In this document: positions 8,017 through 15,841 of the stretch, piece by piece
Numbering within the stretch: the stretch's first letter is position 1
How the letters are laid out: each line of letters begins with the position of its first letter
NCBI GenBank assembly: GCA_026391795.1
Contig: JAPLDI010000014.1
Coordinates: 1-59,064, forward strand
Source: Bacteroidota bacterium
GTDB lineage: Bacteria > Bacteroidota > Bacteroidia > Bacteroidales > FEN-979
Length of the DNA stretch: 59,064 nt
Direction: 5' to 3'
Notes under the pieces: model-generated
What the model saw: the letters and a program-made list of their open reading frames with translations, nothing else
Told to the model about the DNA's origin: nothing
Databases searched by the model: none
Position numbers and translations under genes: made by a program

Positions 8017-8250
8017 ATGACGAACATTGAAAAATACAAACAAGTATTTATTACATTATTTGGTGTGAAGGAGAAGGAACTGCAAAAATTGAATTACCAG
8101 GGTGTGGATGCCTGGGATTCTGTTGGTCACATGGGACTGATAGCCGGACTGGAAGAGACTTTTAACATCATGATTGAAACGGATGATATCATTGGTTTTA
8201 ATTCCTATTTAAAAGGATATGAAATTTTGAGCAAGTATGTTGCCTTTTAA
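8017..8250 (+). CDS. Acyl carrier protein
   Basis: A 77-residue acidic helical protein with the motif DAWDSVGHMGL. Ser35 is the expected attachment point for 4'-phosphopantetheine. Size and motif fit a free-standing carrier protein, not the housekeeping fatty-acid ACP, whose motif is usually DSLDTVE. It overlaps the ligase gene by 14 bp, so the two are translationally coupled and the ligase is the natural candidate for loading it. The carried group is unknown. Confidence 0.85.
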   Translation: MTNIEKYKQVFITLFGVKEKELQKLNYQGVDAWDSVGHMGLIAGLEETFNIMIETDDIIGFNSYLKGYEILSKYVAF

Positions 8251-9640
8251 TGTCAGGCATTCTTTGAGTAAAACAGCCATCATTACTGAGGATGGCACAC
8301 ATCTTACGTATGGTGATATCGGCGATTTTTCTGAATTGGTTCAAAGGGTAATTCAGCATCGCTGCCTTGTATTTTGCCTGTGTCAAAACACACCTGGGTC
8401 AGTATGCGGATATTTTTCCTTTATTTCCAACCGGGTTGTACCTGTTATGCTCGACTCTGCAATTAACACCGAATTGCTGGCCGGTCTTCTTAAACTTTAC
8501 AAACCTAAATACATCTGGCTGCCTGATCATCGCCTGAATGACTTCCAACATGATAAAATAGTTCTTACCGGTTATAATTACTCCCTGGTAAAATTTGATG
8601 GAAATCCTGATTTCCCATTGCATAAGGATCTGGCCCTGCTGTTGTCAACCTCAGGAAGTACAGGTAGTTCGAAATTTGTTCGAATCAGTTATGAAAATAT
8701 TGAGGTGAATGCTGCATCAATTGCCCGGTATTTATCAATTGATGAAAATGAACGGCCCGTTACTACTTTACCAATGGCCTATTCATATGGCCTCTCCGTT
8801 ATAAATAGTCATCTTTTAAAGGGAGCAACCCTTCTTTTAACGTCAAAGACCTTAGTGGAGAAAGATTTCTGGACTTTCCTGGAAACCCAAAAAGCAAGTT
8901 CTTTAGCAGGCGTTCCCTATACCTATAAAATACTCAATAAACTTCAATTTTTCCGGATGGACCTGCCATCACTTAAAACGTTGACACAGGCAGGAGGAAG
9001 ATTGAACAACGAACTGAGCAGTGAAATGTCATCGTTTTGTCTCCGTTCCGGCAAACAATTTTTCATGATGTACGGGCAAACAGAGGCGACAGCCCGCATG
9101 AGCTACCTTCCTCCACGGGATTCATTAACCAAACCAGGAAGTATAGGAATTGCAATACCGGGTGGTGAATTCAGTTTGATTGATGACAACGGAAAAGAGA
9201 TTAAGGAACATGATATTACCGGGGAGCTTGTTTACAGGGGAAAAAATGTTTCGATGGGGTACGCCACCTGTTCCGATGATCTGAAAAAGGAAGATGAAAA
9301 TCAGGGTACCTTATTAACAGGAGACCTTGCGCGAAGAGACAGTGACAACTTTTATTATTTAGTTGGTCGGAAAAGAAGATTTATTAAGATATTTGGCAAC
9401 AGGATCAACCTTGATGAAACAGAACGTCTGCTGGAAAATATTATTCCTGATTGCGCATGCACCGGTGAGGATGATCACATGATCATCTATATTCCTGCCA
9501 ACACGAGCATAGCTGAAATTCAAAATTATCTTACTGTAAAAACAGGGATCAATCCTGCAGCCTTCTCCTTTAGACAATGTGCTGAAATTCCAAAGAATTC
9601 AGCAGGCAAAACCATTTATTCTGAACTGGATATTTCATGA
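8237..9640 (+). CDS. Adenylate-forming acyl ligase (AMP-binding enzyme)
   Basis: A 467-residue member of the acyl-CoA synthetase/NRPS adenylation superfamily with all core motifs: LLSTSGSTGSSKFV (phosphate loop), MMYGQTEAT (A5), TGDLARRDSDNFYYLVGRKR (A7/A8) and IPKNSAGKTIY, where Lys458 is the catalytic A10 lysine. It should activate a carboxylic or amino acid as the acyl-AMP and pass it to the pantetheine of the neighbouring carrier protein. It is shorter than typical acyl-CoA synthetases because the N-terminal domain is compact. It overlaps the ACP gene by 14 bp and the LuxE-like gene by 4 bp (ATGA). Substrate specificity cannot be read from the sequence. Confidence 0.85.
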   Translation: MLPFNVRHSLSKTAIITEDGTHLTYGDIGDFSELVQRVIQHRCLVFCLCQNTPGSVCGYFSFISNRVVPVMLDSAINTELLAGLLKLYKPKYIWLPDHRLNDFQHDKIVLTGYNYSLVKFDGNPDFPLHKDLALLLSTSGSTGSSKFVRISYENIEVNAASIARYLSIDENERPVTTLPMAYSYGLSVINSHLLKGATLLLTSKTLVEKDFWTFLETQKASSLAGVPYTYKILNKLQFFRMDLPSLKTLTQAGGRLNNELSSEMSSFCLRSGKQFFMMYGQTEATARMSYLPPRDSLTKPGSIGIAIPGGEFSLIDDNGKEIKEHDITGELVYRGKNVSMGYATCSDDLKKEDENQGTLLTGDLARRDSDNFYYLVGRKRRFIKIFGNRINLDETERLLENIIPDCACTGEDDHMIIYIPANTSIAEIQNYLTVKTGINPAAFSFRQCAEIPKNSAGKTIYSELDIS

Positions 9641-10716
9641 GCATAGCCGAACTTCCGGATATTCAGCCTTATTCTTTAAAAAAAGCAGAGAAGGAAAAAC
9701 TTCTCAGTTCATACCTGACTTCTTTGTCACAACATCATTATGCATGCTGTGAGCCATACCGGAAAATGATGGATGGGATCGGTTTTGATCCCAAAAAAGA
9801 TTATCATTCCATTGATCTGATGTTCCTTCCGGTGCAACTGTTCGGGATGATTGAATTGTGCAGTGTACCAAAAGAAGAAATCATAAGAACATTAACCTCT
9901 TCGGGTACCTCGGGACAAGCGCGATCGCTTATATATCTCGACAAGGAAACCGCAGCAAACCAAACAAAGGTCCTTACAAAGATCGTGTCCTCGTTCATCG
10001 GAACAAAACGTACTCCGATGACCATCCTGGATTCAGAAAGTGTTATCAAAAACAGGAATCATTTATCTGCCAATGCTGCGGCTATCACTGGATTCTCCTT
10101 GTTTGGCTCAACCCGGATGTTTGCGTTGAATGAACAAATGGAAGTAAACACCGAACTCCTGAACTCTTTTATAGAAAAGCATCAAAGTGAGCGAATTTTA
10201 CTGGTCGGGTTTACATTTAAGGTTTACCGCTTTTACAAAGAATTAATAAAAGCCGGTATTAAACCCGACTTATCCAACGCGGTTTTAATTCATGGAGGGG
10301 GATGGAAAAAACTGGAAAATGAATCAGTTTCCTCAAAAGAATTCAATAATAAACTGAAGGATGTCTGTGGCATTCGCCGGGTGCATAATTACTATGGCAT
10401 GGTTGAACAAACCGGTTCTATATACATGGAATGTGAATACGGACATTTACATACTTCCGTTTTTTCTGATGTTATTATCCGGCGTGCAAATGATTTTTCA
10501 CCGGCAGATGCCGGTGAAGAGGGAATCATACAGGTGCTTTCAATCCTGCCCAAAAGTTACCCGGGACACTCTTTGCTTACAGAGGATAGAGGCATCCTCC
10601 TTGGAGAGGATGATTGTCCTTGCGGTCGTTTTGGAAAATATCTGAAAGTTACAGGTCGATTGGAACAGGCTGAAATAAGAGGTTGTAGTGATACGTATGA
10701 CGGAAAAATTAACTGA
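9637..10716 (+). CDS. LuxE-like acyl-protein synthetase
   Basis: A 359-residue protein of the LuxE/PaaK branch of adenylate-forming enzymes, close to the length of LuxE. Motifs are TSSGTSGQARS (nucleotide loop), HGGGWK, YYGMVEQTG, and two Cys pairs (MECEYGH, DDCPCGRFG). The C-terminal RGCSDTY carries Cys350, the position where LuxE holds its acyl group before delivery to LuxC. In luminous bacteria LuxE makes an acyl-AMP, takes the acyl group onto this cysteine and feeds the reductase. Here it is translationally coupled to the AMP-ligase upstream and overlaps the LuxC-like gene, so the pair probably works together. No luciferase genes are present. Confidence 0.85.
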   Translation: MSIAELPDIQPYSLKKAEKEKLLSSYLTSLSQHHYACCEPYRKMMDGIGFDPKKDYHSIDLMFLPVQLFGMIELCSVPKEEIIRTLTSSGTSGQARSLIYLDKETAANQTKVLTKIVSSFIGTKRTPMTILDSESVIKNRNHLSANAAAITGFSLFGSTRMFALNEQMEVNTELLNSFIEKHQSERILLVGFTFKVYRFYKELIKAGIKPDLSNAVLIHGGGWKKLENESVSSKEFNNKLKDVCGIRRVHNYYGMVEQTGSIYMECEYGHLHTSVFSDVIIRRANDFSPADAGEEGIIQVLSILPKSYPGHSLLTEDRGILLGEDDCPCGRFGKYLKVTGRLEQAEIRGCSDTYDGKIN

Positions 10717-11908
10717 CATCGAATTCCTTTTTCCCAGGGAACCCGGTATGGACAATCTGATTCATATCCCCGGGGAAGAACCTTTCTCAGAGAACGCGAT
10801 AGCCTATCTGGATGCATTGGCGCATATATTAAACAAAGATCCAGGAGCCAAAAACTATCCTGAAGTAGCAACGTTTGCATTTTTTTGCAGAAAGGGGAAT
10901 TTACTTAAGTTAAAGAAGAAATGGTTGTCTGAAAATAGCCTCAGACTTGGAAGAGGCCTTGTATTCCATATTACGCCTTCAAATATGCCGGTGACCTTTG
11001 CCTGGTCATTGGTTTTTGGTATTCTTTCAGGGAACGTCAATATTGTAAAAGTTTCTTCGAAAAAATATGCACAGGCAGATATTATTTGCCATGCTATTTA
11101 CGAATTAAGCAAGGAACCTGAACATCAACGATTCTCTGCACGTCACGTTCTGGTCTCTTATAATGCCGAAAGTTCTGCTTCCACTTACTTTTCTTCAATC
11201 TGTGATGTCAGGATCATATGGGGAGGTAATGCTACTATTGATGAAGTCAGGAAAAACAAACTTCCACCCCATTCATTTGATGTGACTTTTGCTGACAGGT
11301 ATTCTCTGTGTGTAATCAATGCAGATAAATTCAACGATGAAAAGGCACCGGAACAGGTAGCTTCCGGATTTTACAATGACACATACCTGTTTGATCAGAA
11401 TGCCTGTTCATCTCCGCATTTAATCGTCTGGCTGGGTGCTGATGAAAATGTTGAAACTGCCAAACGAAAATTCTGGAAGATTGTTTACGATCTGGCGAAA
11501 GCAAGATACAATTTTCAACCTCATTCTGCGGTGGATAAACTGACCACTTTTTACTATCAGGCAGTTCAATCAGAAGGAATAAAAAAAGCAGATATGCCCG
11601 ATAATCTTATCTGGAGAACTGAATTGAAAGCAGTATCAAAGGATATTGATAAATATCGCTGTTATGGCGGATATTTTTCAGAATACAAAGCCTCTTCTTT
11701 GAAAGAACTGGCAAACGTCTTCTCCAATAAATTTCAAACACTCTCCTATTACGGAATTGAAAAAGAGGTGTTGATCCGATTCATTACTCAGCTAAAGCCA
11801 ATTGGAATAGATCGGATCGTTCCAATCGGGAAGACTGCTGATTTTTCGTTACTGCACGATGGATTTAATTTAATTGACACGCTTTCAAGAGAAATAGAGT
11901 TAATATGA
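10697..11908 (+). CDS. LuxC-like acyl reductase (aldehyde-forming)
   Basis: Length is about 403 residues from ATG 10697. A GTG nine bases earlier, with AGAGG 5 nt upstream of it, is an equally possible start; either choice overlaps the LuxE-like gene. The fold is aldehyde-dehydrogenase-like, with HITPSNMPVTFAWSLVFG near residue 95 as the nucleotide-binding strand-turn and FDQNACSSPHLI containing the catalytic Cys (residue 240 counted from the GTG). The end, SLLHDGFNLIDTLSREIE, matches the LuxC C-terminal pattern. LuxC enzymes reduce an activated acyl group to an aldehyde with NADPH. The likely acyl donor is the LuxE-like protein next door or the carrier protein. The aldehyde's use is unknown. 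Confidence 0.85.
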   Translation: MTEKLTDIEFLFPREPGMDNLIHIPGEEPFSENAIAYLDALAHILNKDPGAKNYPEVATFAFFCRKGNLLKLKKKWLSENSLRLGRGLVFHITPSNMPVTFAWSLVFGILSGNVNIVKVSSKKYAQADIICHAIYELSKEPEHQRFSARHVLVSYNAESSASTYFSSICDVRIIWGGNATIDEVRKNKLPPHSFDVTFADRYSLCVINADKFNDEKAPEQVASGFYNDTYLFDQNACSSPHLIVWLGADENVETAKRKFWKIVYDLAKARYNFQPHSAVDKLTTFYYQAVQSEGIKKADMPDNLIWRTELKAVSKDIDKYRCYGGYFSEYKASSLKELANVFSNKFQTLSYYGIEKEVLIRFITQLKPIGIDRIVPIGKTADFSLLHDGFNLIDTLSREIELI

Positions 11909-11938
11909 CCGCCTGCTGCCCCAAGATGCTTACATAAC

Positions 11939-13120
11939 ATGAAGATCCTGTTCCTTACCCGGTGGTTTCCTCCTTATGGAGGGATATTCATCGAACGGCA
12001 TGCACAGGCGGTTTCATTGTTCAATGAACTTGCCGTACTTGCCATTTTACCGGGAGAAAAAAGTTCAGGTCTGAAACCGGTGATCGATGACAATGCAGAC
12101 CATCCGGGGTATACTGTTATCCGTTATTTCTACAGGCCATCCCGTTGCAGGATTGGAATGGTGGCCGGGATGATCAATCTTACCCGGTTTGTCATCAGAG
12201 CCTTTGCCGGGTTTCGCTATATTTCAAGAAATCAGGGTTCATTCGATATCATCCATGTTCACATTCTCACGCGCGCTGCCGTACCCGCATTCCTGTTAAA
12301 CCTGCTGACCGGCATACCTTATGTTATCAGTGAACACTGGACCAGGTACATTCCGGAAAACTGGGGATTTACAGGGGTCGTCAGAAGATCACTTACCCGG
12401 CTGATTGTCCACCGGGCCTCAGCAGTCATAACTGTCAGTGATTTCCTCAAGACCGCCATGGAGGATTGCGGGCTCCGGAGTAAAAAGTTCCTCATCATTC
12501 CAAATACGGTCGACACAACGCTGTTCACAGTTGCAGGAAAACAGGAAGGGAAGCCAGCAAAAAGGATACTTCACGTGTCAAATTTTAATGAACGGGCAAA
12601 AAACATACGAGGAATTCTGCGTGTTATTAAGATCCTGCATGAACAAAGGAAGGACTTTGAAATACTGTTTATCGGAGGTCGTGAGCCTGCCCTGGGTGAA
12701 GCAAGGAAGTATGCATCCGGCCTGGGACTTGAAAGTCCTGTTGTTGCATTTAAAGGGCCTGTACCCGCAGCCGAACTTGCCGATGCTTACAGGGAATCTT
12801 CATTCCTGCTGATGTTCAGTAATTTTGAGTCTTTTTCAATTGTCATTCCCGAAGCCCTCTCCTGCGGGATCCCTGTACTTGCAACATCTGCAGGAGCTAT
12901 TCCTGAATACTTCAGCAAAAATTATGGCAGGTTAATATCCCCCGGTGATGAATCAGCATTACTTGACAATCTGAACTTCATGCTTGATCATGATGAGTCG
13001 TTTGACCCGGAACACTTAGGAGAATTTATTGAAAGCCGGTTTGGACTCAAAAAGGTCGGGGGCCAGCTTGACGAAATTTACAGGTCTGTTTTGTATCCCA
13101 ATTGTACCTCGTATCCATAA
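11939..13120 (+). CDS. Glycosyltransferase family 4 protein
   Basis: A 393-residue GT-B fold enzyme. The N-terminal acceptor domain begins MKILFLTRWFPPYGGIFIER. The C-terminal donor domain contains HVSNFNERAKNIRGILRVI and FSNFESFSIVIPEALSCGIP, whose Glu is the EX7E nucleotide-sugar motif of GT4. It probably adds a sugar on the cytoplasmic face of the inner membrane. It follows the LuxC-like gene by 30 bp and is probably the last gene of that operon, which hints that the operon's product is a glycoconjugate or decorates one. The right-hand 71-bp repeat overlaps its last ten codons, so its C-terminus may have been rewritten by the event that placed the repeat. Confidence 0.9.
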   Translation: MKILFLTRWFPPYGGIFIERHAQAVSLFNELAVLAILPGEKSSGLKPVIDDNADHPGYTVIRYFYRPSRCRIGMVAGMINLTRFVIRAFAGFRYISRNQGSFDIIHVHILTRAAVPAFLLNLLTGIPYVISEHWTRYIPENWGFTGVVRRSLTRLIVHRASAVITVSDFLKTAMEDCGLRSKKFLIIPNTVDTTLFTVAGKQEGKPAKRILHVSNFNERAKNIRGILRVIKILHEQRKDFEILFIGGREPALGEARKYASGLGLESPVVAFKGPVPAAELADAYRESSFLLMFSNFESFSIVIPEALSCGIPVLATSAGAIPEYFSKNYGRLISPGDESALLDNLNFMLDHDESFDPEHLGEFIESRFGLKKVGGQLDEIYRSVLYPNCTSYP

Positions 13121-13159
13121 CTAATTGAATTATTGTACGAGTTACATTCTGCATCAGGA
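13089..13159. repeat. 71-bp repeat, right copy (B)
   Basis: Direct-orientation partner of 5373-5443 (about 73% identity, no gaps). The stem arms are 13104-13113 and 13136-13145. It overlaps the end of the glycosyltransferase gene and stops three bases before the 13-bp array begins. Confidence 0.65.
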
Positions 13160-13162
13160 AGT

Positions 13163-13306
13163 GAAGTTCGTGATATGAAGACGTGACGGGAGGACGTAAT
13201 ATGAAGACGTGACGGGAGGACGGGATAGGAAGGCGTAACGGGAGGACGTAATATGAAGACGTGACGGGAGGACGGGATAGGAAGGCGTAATGGGAAGACT
13301 TGAAAG
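13163..13306. repeat. Array of 13-bp repeats, left arm
   Basis: About eleven consecutive units, nearly all exactly 13 bp, with the form GARGACGTRAYRK (for example GAAGACGTGACGG, GAGGACGTAATAT, GAGGACGGGATAG). Alternating unit types give a 26-bp higher-order period. It ends 8 bp before the stop codon of the four-helix-bundle gene and has an inverted counterpart at 13745-13796. Confidence 0.8.
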
Positions 13307-13313
13307 GGTTACG

Positions 13314-13676
13314 TCAGGTTTTACTCCTTAACTGTTTTATCAATCCATTGATCATTTTTCTGATCCTGATCATCGTGGTTCTCTGGGGTTCAATAGATTT
13401 GATGTATCCGCGGCGCTTCGCAATCTCCAGCTGTGTTTCAATTTCTGAAAGAGAACCCATTGAAATATAAAGAAATTGTATGAATTCCTTTTCATAGAAC
13501 CGGCCGGCTCCCTCAGCAATGTTGGAAGGGATTGAAACACCTGCACGCCGGAGTTGCGAGGCAAGCCCAAATTTTTCAGATGAAGGAAATGTGTCTGTAA
13601 TGCTGTACAACTCATCAACAAAATCCATTGACATTTTCCAGACATCCAGATCCATGTGTGATCTGATTGTGGTCAT
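13314..13676 (-). CDS. Four-helix-bundle protein (S23/IVP family)
   Basis: A 120-residue protein matching the four-helix-bundle family first seen as 23S rRNA intervening-sequence proteins. It shows the family signatures DLDVWKMSMDFVDELY, FGLASQLRRAGVSIPSNIAEG, KEFIQFLYISMGSLSEIETQL and GYI. Relatives form pentameric basic bundles and include Avd, the accessory protein of diversity-generating retroelements. No reverse transcriptase or rRNA is nearby, so neither role is supported here. The gene lies between two inverted arrays of one 13-bp repeat, an arrangement that suggests a small mobile or repeat-associated unit. Start at ATG 13676; an ATG 7 codons later (MDLDVW) is also possible. Confidence 0.9.
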   Translation of the reverse strand: MTTIRSHMDLDVWKMSMDFVDELYSITDTFPSSEKFGLASQLRRAGVSIPSNIAEGAGRFYEKEFIQFLYISMGSLSEIETQLEIAKRRGYIKSIEPQRTTMIRIRKMINGLIKQLRSKT

Positions 13677-13744
13677 AGCGTTCTTTTTCTGCTTTATCGG
13701 CTAAGCCCCCAAAAGGTCATTCAATTGTTAACAACTTTTATCCT

Positions 13745-13796
13745 CCGTCACGTCTCCATACCACGTCTTCCTATCACGCCTTCAGATCACGCCTTC
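13745..13796. repeat. Array of 13-bp repeats, right arm (inverted)
   Basis: Four exact 13-bp units on the minus strand: GAAGGCGTGATCT, GAAGGCGTGATAG, GAAGACGTGGTAT and GGAGACGTGACGG. They are the same family as 13163-13306 in opposite orientation. The first unit supplies the stop codon (TGA) and the last Ala codon of the DoxX gene. Confidence 0.8.
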
Positions 13797-14191
13797 TTGG
13801 CATCTGCATCCAGCAATTGGTCAATGCTAAATAAACCGGATCCCCTGGCTGCAATGAATAAAAAAGCAAAGCAGTAAATAATTGCCATCTCGCCGCCATT
13901 CGTGACAGGAAGAATTGCATGCAGGCCATGACCCACCCAGTAAGCAACAGCCATTTGTCCGCTGCAAATAAATGCCACCCACGGTGTCCATAGTCCAATT
14001 AGGATCAGTACACCACCGAAAAACTCAATGGGGCCTGCTGTAAACATAATGAGAGCGGGAATTTCATGTGCCTGCGGCGGAAAAGCGAACAGTTTTTGTG
14101 AACCGTGCCATAGAAAAAGAAATCCGACAACAATCCGGAATATCGCATAAATCTGCGGCTCGTACTTTGAAATAAAAATAGTTGAGTTCAT
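13787..14191 (-). CDS. DoxX family membrane protein
   Basis: A 134-residue protein with four predicted membrane helices and the DoxX pattern: FRIVVGFLFLWHGSQKLF in helix 1, FTAGPIEFFGGVLILIGLWT in helix 2, WVGHGLHAILPVTNGGEMA and FLFIAARGSG at the end. DoxX relatives sit in the inner membrane and are linked to thiosulfate or quinone-linked redox chemistry, but the role of most members is unknown. It is the third gene of a minus-strand series after the cupin and hydrolase genes, so it probably belongs to the operon headed by the 40-bp motif at 15664. Its C-terminus (DADAKKA) ends inside the 13-bp repeat array. Confidence 0.85.
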   Translation of the reverse strand: MNSTIFISKYEPQIYAIFRIVVGFLFLWHGSQKLFAFPPQAHEIPALIMFTAGPIEFFGGVLILIGLWTPWVAFICSGQMAVAYWVGHGLHAILPVTNGGEMAIIYCFAFLFIAARGSGLFSIDQLLDADAKKA

Positions 14192-14211
14192 TGGTTACAG
14201 TTTTAATCAGC

Positions 14212-14263
14212 CTCATTCCCTTCACCCCTTCTCCTTCAGGAGAAGGGGACGGGGGTTGAGGTG
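14212..14263. repeat. REP-like palindromic element
   Basis: CCCCTTCTCCT (14225-14235) and AGGAGAAGGGG (14238-14248) form a near-perfect hairpin, followed by GACGGGGGTTGAGGTG. Elements of this type (palindromic CTCC/GGAG core with a GGGGTTGAGG tail) recur between genes in many Bacteroidota genomes. It separates the hydrolase and DoxX genes and could stabilise or terminate transcript ends. Confidence 0.6.
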
Positions 14264-14269
14264 TACGGA

Positions 14270-15121
14270 TTATTTCCCTGCAAATTTGATCAGCTCTGCA
14301 TTAAACTTACGGGTTTCTTCAAGGAACAAACTGTGTCCGCTGTTTTCAAAAGGAATGAGTTGCGAACCTGCGATCCCGGCTTTCATCTGTTCTGCCAGAT
14401 CAAATGAACAGATTTTGTCCTTTTTTCCGTGCAGAATGAGTGTCGGAATATTTATTTTCGTCAAATCCTTCCTGAGATCGGTATCCCGCAGAGCGATCAG
14501 GCAATGAGCTGTAGCATATGAAGAAGCACTCAGACAGATCCCGTTCAGCCAGCCGCCGATCCCTTTATTTAAGGAGGTGGGTGTGGCAGAGAATATTTTT
14601 GTAAAATCCAAAAGGAGCTTAGGACGGTCTTTATAATTCAGTTTAATTAAGGCGTCAACTGCCTTCACCGGCAGGTTATACGGGAAATCTTTGCGTTGTG
14701 TCCAGATCGGTGCAGCCGCTCCGAATAAAGCCAGCTTTGAGACATGCGATCCCTTATACAATGAAACATAGCGGATAGCAATTGAACCGCCCATTGAAAA
14801 TCCACCTAAAACGGCTTTTTTTATCTCCAGGTGGTCCAACACTTTTTTGATGTCCCTGGCATGCACATCATAATCATACAACCCATAAGGTTTGCTGGAT
14901 TGCCCAAACCCCCTTAATGTAATGCCGATGACACGAAATTTGTTATTTATCAGATCATTGTACTGGTATTCATACATTTCGTCGCTTAGCGGCCACCCAT
15001 GAATAAGCACCACCGGCCTCCCCTGGCCTGCATCTGTTATATGGAGGTACACGTTGGGTTCGACTTTAATAAATTCTTCCCTGGTTGACCCGGCTTTCTT
15101 TTTAACTGCTGACTTTTTCAT
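14270..15121 (-). CDS. Alpha/beta hydrolase
   Basis: A protein of about 283 residues. Start at ATG 15121; the frame opens at a TTG three codons earlier. The nucleophile elbow is GFSMGGS, the oxyanion region HGWPLSDEMYEYQ, the acid TLILHGKKDKICS and the base FENSGHSLFLEE. The layout resembles non-haem chloroperoxidase/esterase-type hydrolases. The basic N-terminus (MKKSAVKKKAGSTREEF) is not a signal peptide, so the enzyme is cytoplasmic. It lies 57 bp behind the cupin gene and probably shares its motif-bearing promoter. Substrate unknown; a small ester or an oxidised lipid would fit the context. Confidence 0.85.
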   Translation of the reverse strand: MKKSAVKKKAGSTREEFIKVEPNVYLHITDAGQGRPVVLIHGWPLSDEMYEYQYNDLINNKFRVIGITLRGFGQSSKPYGLYDYDVHARDIKKVLDHLEIKKAVLGGFSMGGSIAIRYVSLYKGSHVSKLALFGAAAPIWTQRKDFPYNLPVKAVDALIKLNYKDRPKLLLDFTKIFSATPTSLNKGIGGWLNGICLSASSYATAHCLIALRDTDLRKDLTKINIPTLILHGKKDKICSFDLAEQMKAGIAGSQLIPFENSGHSLFLEETRKFNAELIKFAGK

Positions 15122-15178
15122 TGTTTTCAATATAAATTTCTGTTGTTAAGAACTGCCTGAAAGGCAAATGCATGGAAT

Positions 15179-15577
15179 TTATTCTGTTGTTTTTCCGTCA
15201 AATTCAACATCGTTTACTTCCGCATCCTTTTTTGTAATGTTTATAAGGCCGTCCTGATGATGGGGCGGAGCATAGATGGTATACATTTTCAACTCTTCGG
15301 AGGGATCTGTATTTATTACATTGTGCCGCGAACCGGCAGGTACAATGATTACATCGCCATCGGCTATCATATATTCATTCCTGTCAATGATGCATTTGCC
15401 CTTTCCGCTTTCAAACCTGAAAAACTGGTCAATGCCGATGTGAACTTCTTCGCCGATCTCTTCCCCTTTTTTCAAGGTCATCAATACAAGCTGCATATGT
15501 TTGCTTGAGTAGAGAACTTTTCTGAAATTCTCATTTTTCAGGGTATCCTTTTCTATGTTACTTTTAAATCCTTTCAT
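15179..15577 (-). CDS. Cupin domain protein
   Basis: A 132-residue single-domain cupin. The two motifs are EEVHIGIDQFFRFESGKGKC, with the metal-ligand positions His, Gln and Glu, and DGDVIIVPAGSRHNVIN, with the last His ligand. It is soluble and cytoplasmic. Small cupins of this type are metal-binding enzymes or sensors, and nothing identifies the substrate. It heads a minus-strand group with the hydrolase and DoxX genes. The 40-bp motif lies 86 bp upstream of its ATG, exactly the spacing seen at the YceI gene. Confidence 0.85.
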   Translation of the reverse strand: MKGFKSNIEKDTLKNENFRKVLYSSKHMQLVLMTLKKGEEIGEEVHIGIDQFFRFESGKGKCIIDRNEYMIADGDVIIVPAGSRHNVINTDPSEELKMYTIYAPPHHQDGLINITKKDAEVNDVEFDGKTTE

Positions 15578-15663
15578 GGCGCTTTTTTTTCAATGGAAAT
15601 CATAAAATTAGTTACAGGTTTATTTACCCGAAACAAAAGTCATCCAAACTGTCCCGGATAGTG

Positions 15664-15703
15664 TTACACAAAATTTGAAAAGGTTTACATCATTCACACA
15701 TTT
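15664..15703 (-). promoter_or_regulatory. 40-bp regulon motif, copy 1 (cupin operon)
   Basis: On the plus strand it reads TTACACAA and then, from base 22 of the motif, TTACATCATTCACACATTT. Read toward the cupin gene it begins AAATGTGTGAATGATGTAA. It is identical in length and internal spacing to the four other copies. TGTAA(A/C) followed about 16 bp later by TGTGTAA could be the -35 and -10 of an alternative sigma factor promoter. Confidence 0.7.
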
Positions 15704-15841
15704 TCCCCTTCGGTGTGCCACATGCTATTAAGAGTATTGAAATGAGACTGCAATCCAACTTATAAACACCCTGCTTTCTGTCCTAAGATCGGAGTACATC
15801 ATAGAAAACCCATCGCACCATCGAAATGGAGGATGGAAGGA

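Noticed and set aside
6900-13120. Bioluminescence (lux) operon
   Set aside because: LuxC- and LuxE-like genes are present, but luciferase subunits (luxA, luxB) and the acyl transferase luxD are absent, and an ACP, AMP-ligase and GT4 are present instead.
13163-13306. CRISPR array
   Set aside because: The 13-bp units are contiguous, with no unique spacers, and no cas gene is present.
13314-13676. Diversity-generating retroelement (Avd-like accessory gene)
   Set aside because: No reverse transcriptase, template repeat or variable repeat is visible near the four-helix-bundle gene.
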